Below are positions 5,932-6,308 of a stretch of 6,308 nt of DNA, one piece after another. Within the stretch, counting starts at the first letter, position 1, and every line of letters starts with the position of its first letter. The notes under the pieces were generated by a model. The model did not search any database. It was not told where the DNA came from and worked only from the letters and a program-made list of their open reading frames with translations. The position numbers were made by a program, and so were the translations under genes. This DNA comes from an uncultured Pseudomonadota bacterium (lineage in GTDB: Bacteria > Pseudomonadota > Alphaproteobacteria > Rs-D84), in NCBI GenBank assembly GCA_947169505.1, contig CAMVPZ010000048.1:1-6308 (forward strand). The letters are read 5' to 3'.

Positions 5932-5988
5932 GAAACACACGGCGCGTGCCGCATGATGAAAACGATGTGTCAAAGATACAAATTTCAT
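5929..5988 (-). other. Possible short leader reading frame upstream of hisS
   Basis: A 19-codon frame, MKFVSLTHRFHHAARAVCF, ends at TAG 5929-5931. It carries three His codons (all CAT), two of them adjacent. An in-frame ATG six bases further upstream (5992-5994) lies within a few bases of the start predicted from the distal promoter, so translation could be leaderless; there is no SD. A CGGC/GCCG hairpin (5940-5951) lies in its 3' half, and a T-rich run follows the stop. The layout resembles an amino-acid-responsive leader peptide, but a frame of this length could easily be chance. Confidence 0.25.
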
Positions 5989-6003
5989 AATCATAACGAT
6001 TTT

Positions 6004-6031
6004 ATTGTAATTGATATTTTGTGAAAATCAA
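6004..6031 (-). promoter_or_regulatory. Distal candidate promoter of hisS
   Basis: TTGATT (6026-6031), a 16-base spacer and TACAAT (6004-6009) form a plausible sigma70-like promoter on the minus strand, placed just after the terminator of the upstream gene. The predicted start is near 5997, about 150 bases before the hisS start, so it would include the short His-containing frame. Confidence 0.45.
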
Positions 6032-6058
6032 GCGGATTCTCCCCATTGATGAAGAATT

Positions 6059-6084
6059 AAAAAACCGCCATTTGGCGGTTTTTT
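6059..6084. terminator. Bidirectional terminator after the right-edge gene
   Basis: An 11-bp perfect stem (6059-6069 with 6074-6084) has a CCGCC/GGCGG core, a 4-base loop and six A or T at either end. On the minus strand it follows the stop at 6104-6106 by about 20 bases and should insulate hisS from upstream transcription. Its arm is nearly identical to that of the terminator after mscL. Confidence 0.9.
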
Positions 6085-6103
6085 ATTATCGTAAACCTGC
6101 TTA

Positions 6104-6308
6104 CTATTGCAAACCTACTTGGAAAGTGTCACCCAAATCGGCACTTTTTTGTCCACCGACTGTGCAATGCAGTGCTTCGAAACCTTTTTCAACTTGTTTC
6201 TTTTTGATGACCACACCGGAAACAACACCACCGACTGTTCCCAACACCACACCAGCGGTTAAATCCGATGCAAGACGTGCAGCGTTAAATTTACCTTCGG
6301 CATCTTTC
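6104..6308 (-). CDS. Hypothetical protein with glycine-zipper segment, C-terminal part
   Basis: Only the last 67 complete codons before TAG (6104-6106) are in the window; the 5' part lies beyond the right edge. The visible protein reads from a Lys/Ala stretch (KDAEGKFNAARLAS) into a small-residue hydrophobic segment, GVVLGTVGGVVSGVV, with G spaced as in glycine zippers. It continues with KKKQVEKGFEALHCTVGGQ and ends LGDTFQVGLQ. A single membrane pass or a zipper-like assembly element is plausible. The CTVGGQ...DTFQVG ending resembles envelope-associated hypothetical proteins I associate with uncultured alphaproteobacteria, but this is recall and not a search result. The frame is supported by a continuous open reading to the edge and by a terminator right after it. 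I assign no function. Confidence 0.7.
   Translation of the reverse strand, partial: KDAEGKFNAARLASDLTAGVVLGTVGGVVSGVVIKKKQVEKGFEALHCTVGGQKSADLGDTFQVGLQ

Noticed and set aside
5847..6058. T-box riboswitch controlling hisS
   Set aside because: No T-box consensus (TGGNACCGCG-like) and no terminator/antiterminator pair before hisS. The 5940-5951 hairpin is too small.

Overview
This is an AT-rich chromosomal window that looks like a compact Gram-negative genome with good Shine-Dalgarno sites. An uncultured, gut-type or host-associated alphaproteobacterium is my best guess. The Gram-negative assignment rests on a signal-peptide-bearing beta-barrel protein ending in Phe. The alphaproteobacterial hint comes from the RF1 wording ([14 protein letters not shown]) and the style of the partial protein at the right edge. 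Both are recall-based and not tested by search. All three stop codons are used (TAA: mscL, the barrel gene, prfA, hisS; TGA: aroK; TAG: the right-edge gene), so nothing suggests a changed genetic code.

Layout, left to right. (1) 1-357, minus: the first 119 codons of leuS (leucyl-tRNA synthetase), with a clear SD and a sigma70-like promoter at 393-421. (2) 422-1171: about 750 bases without a credible gene, very AT-rich, holding two diverged copies of a roughly 57-base repeat, a 22-bp long hairpin, and a 17-base inverted copy of part of that hairpin some 440 bases away. (3) 1172-2347, minus: aroK-mscL, a two-gene unit in which the coding regions overlap by 17 bases, closed by a strong hairpin terminator. 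(4) 2355-2419: compact divergent promoters firing aroK leftwards and an outer-membrane barrel gene rightwards. (5) 2441-3454, plus: the barrel gene, the only confident plus-strand gene. It converges on prfA, and one symmetric terminator between them overlaps both stop codons. (6) 3479-5846, minus: hisS-prfA, separated by one base, so probably translationally coupled. Upstream of hisS are two candidate promoters and a 19-codon reading frame with three His codons. (7) 6104-6308, minus: the 3' end of a conserved-looking small protein with a glycine-zipper segment, followed by a terminator.

Most of the window is housekeeping: two aminoacyl-tRNA synthetases, peptide release factor 1, shikimate kinase and an osmotic safety valve. 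I see no defence system, transposase, CRISPR array or tRNA gene. The points most worth a second look are the palindromic repeat family in the gene-free island, the likely leaderless aroK transcript, the altered Gly-rich motif in AroK, the altered signature in LeuRS, and the possible His-containing leader upstream of hisS.
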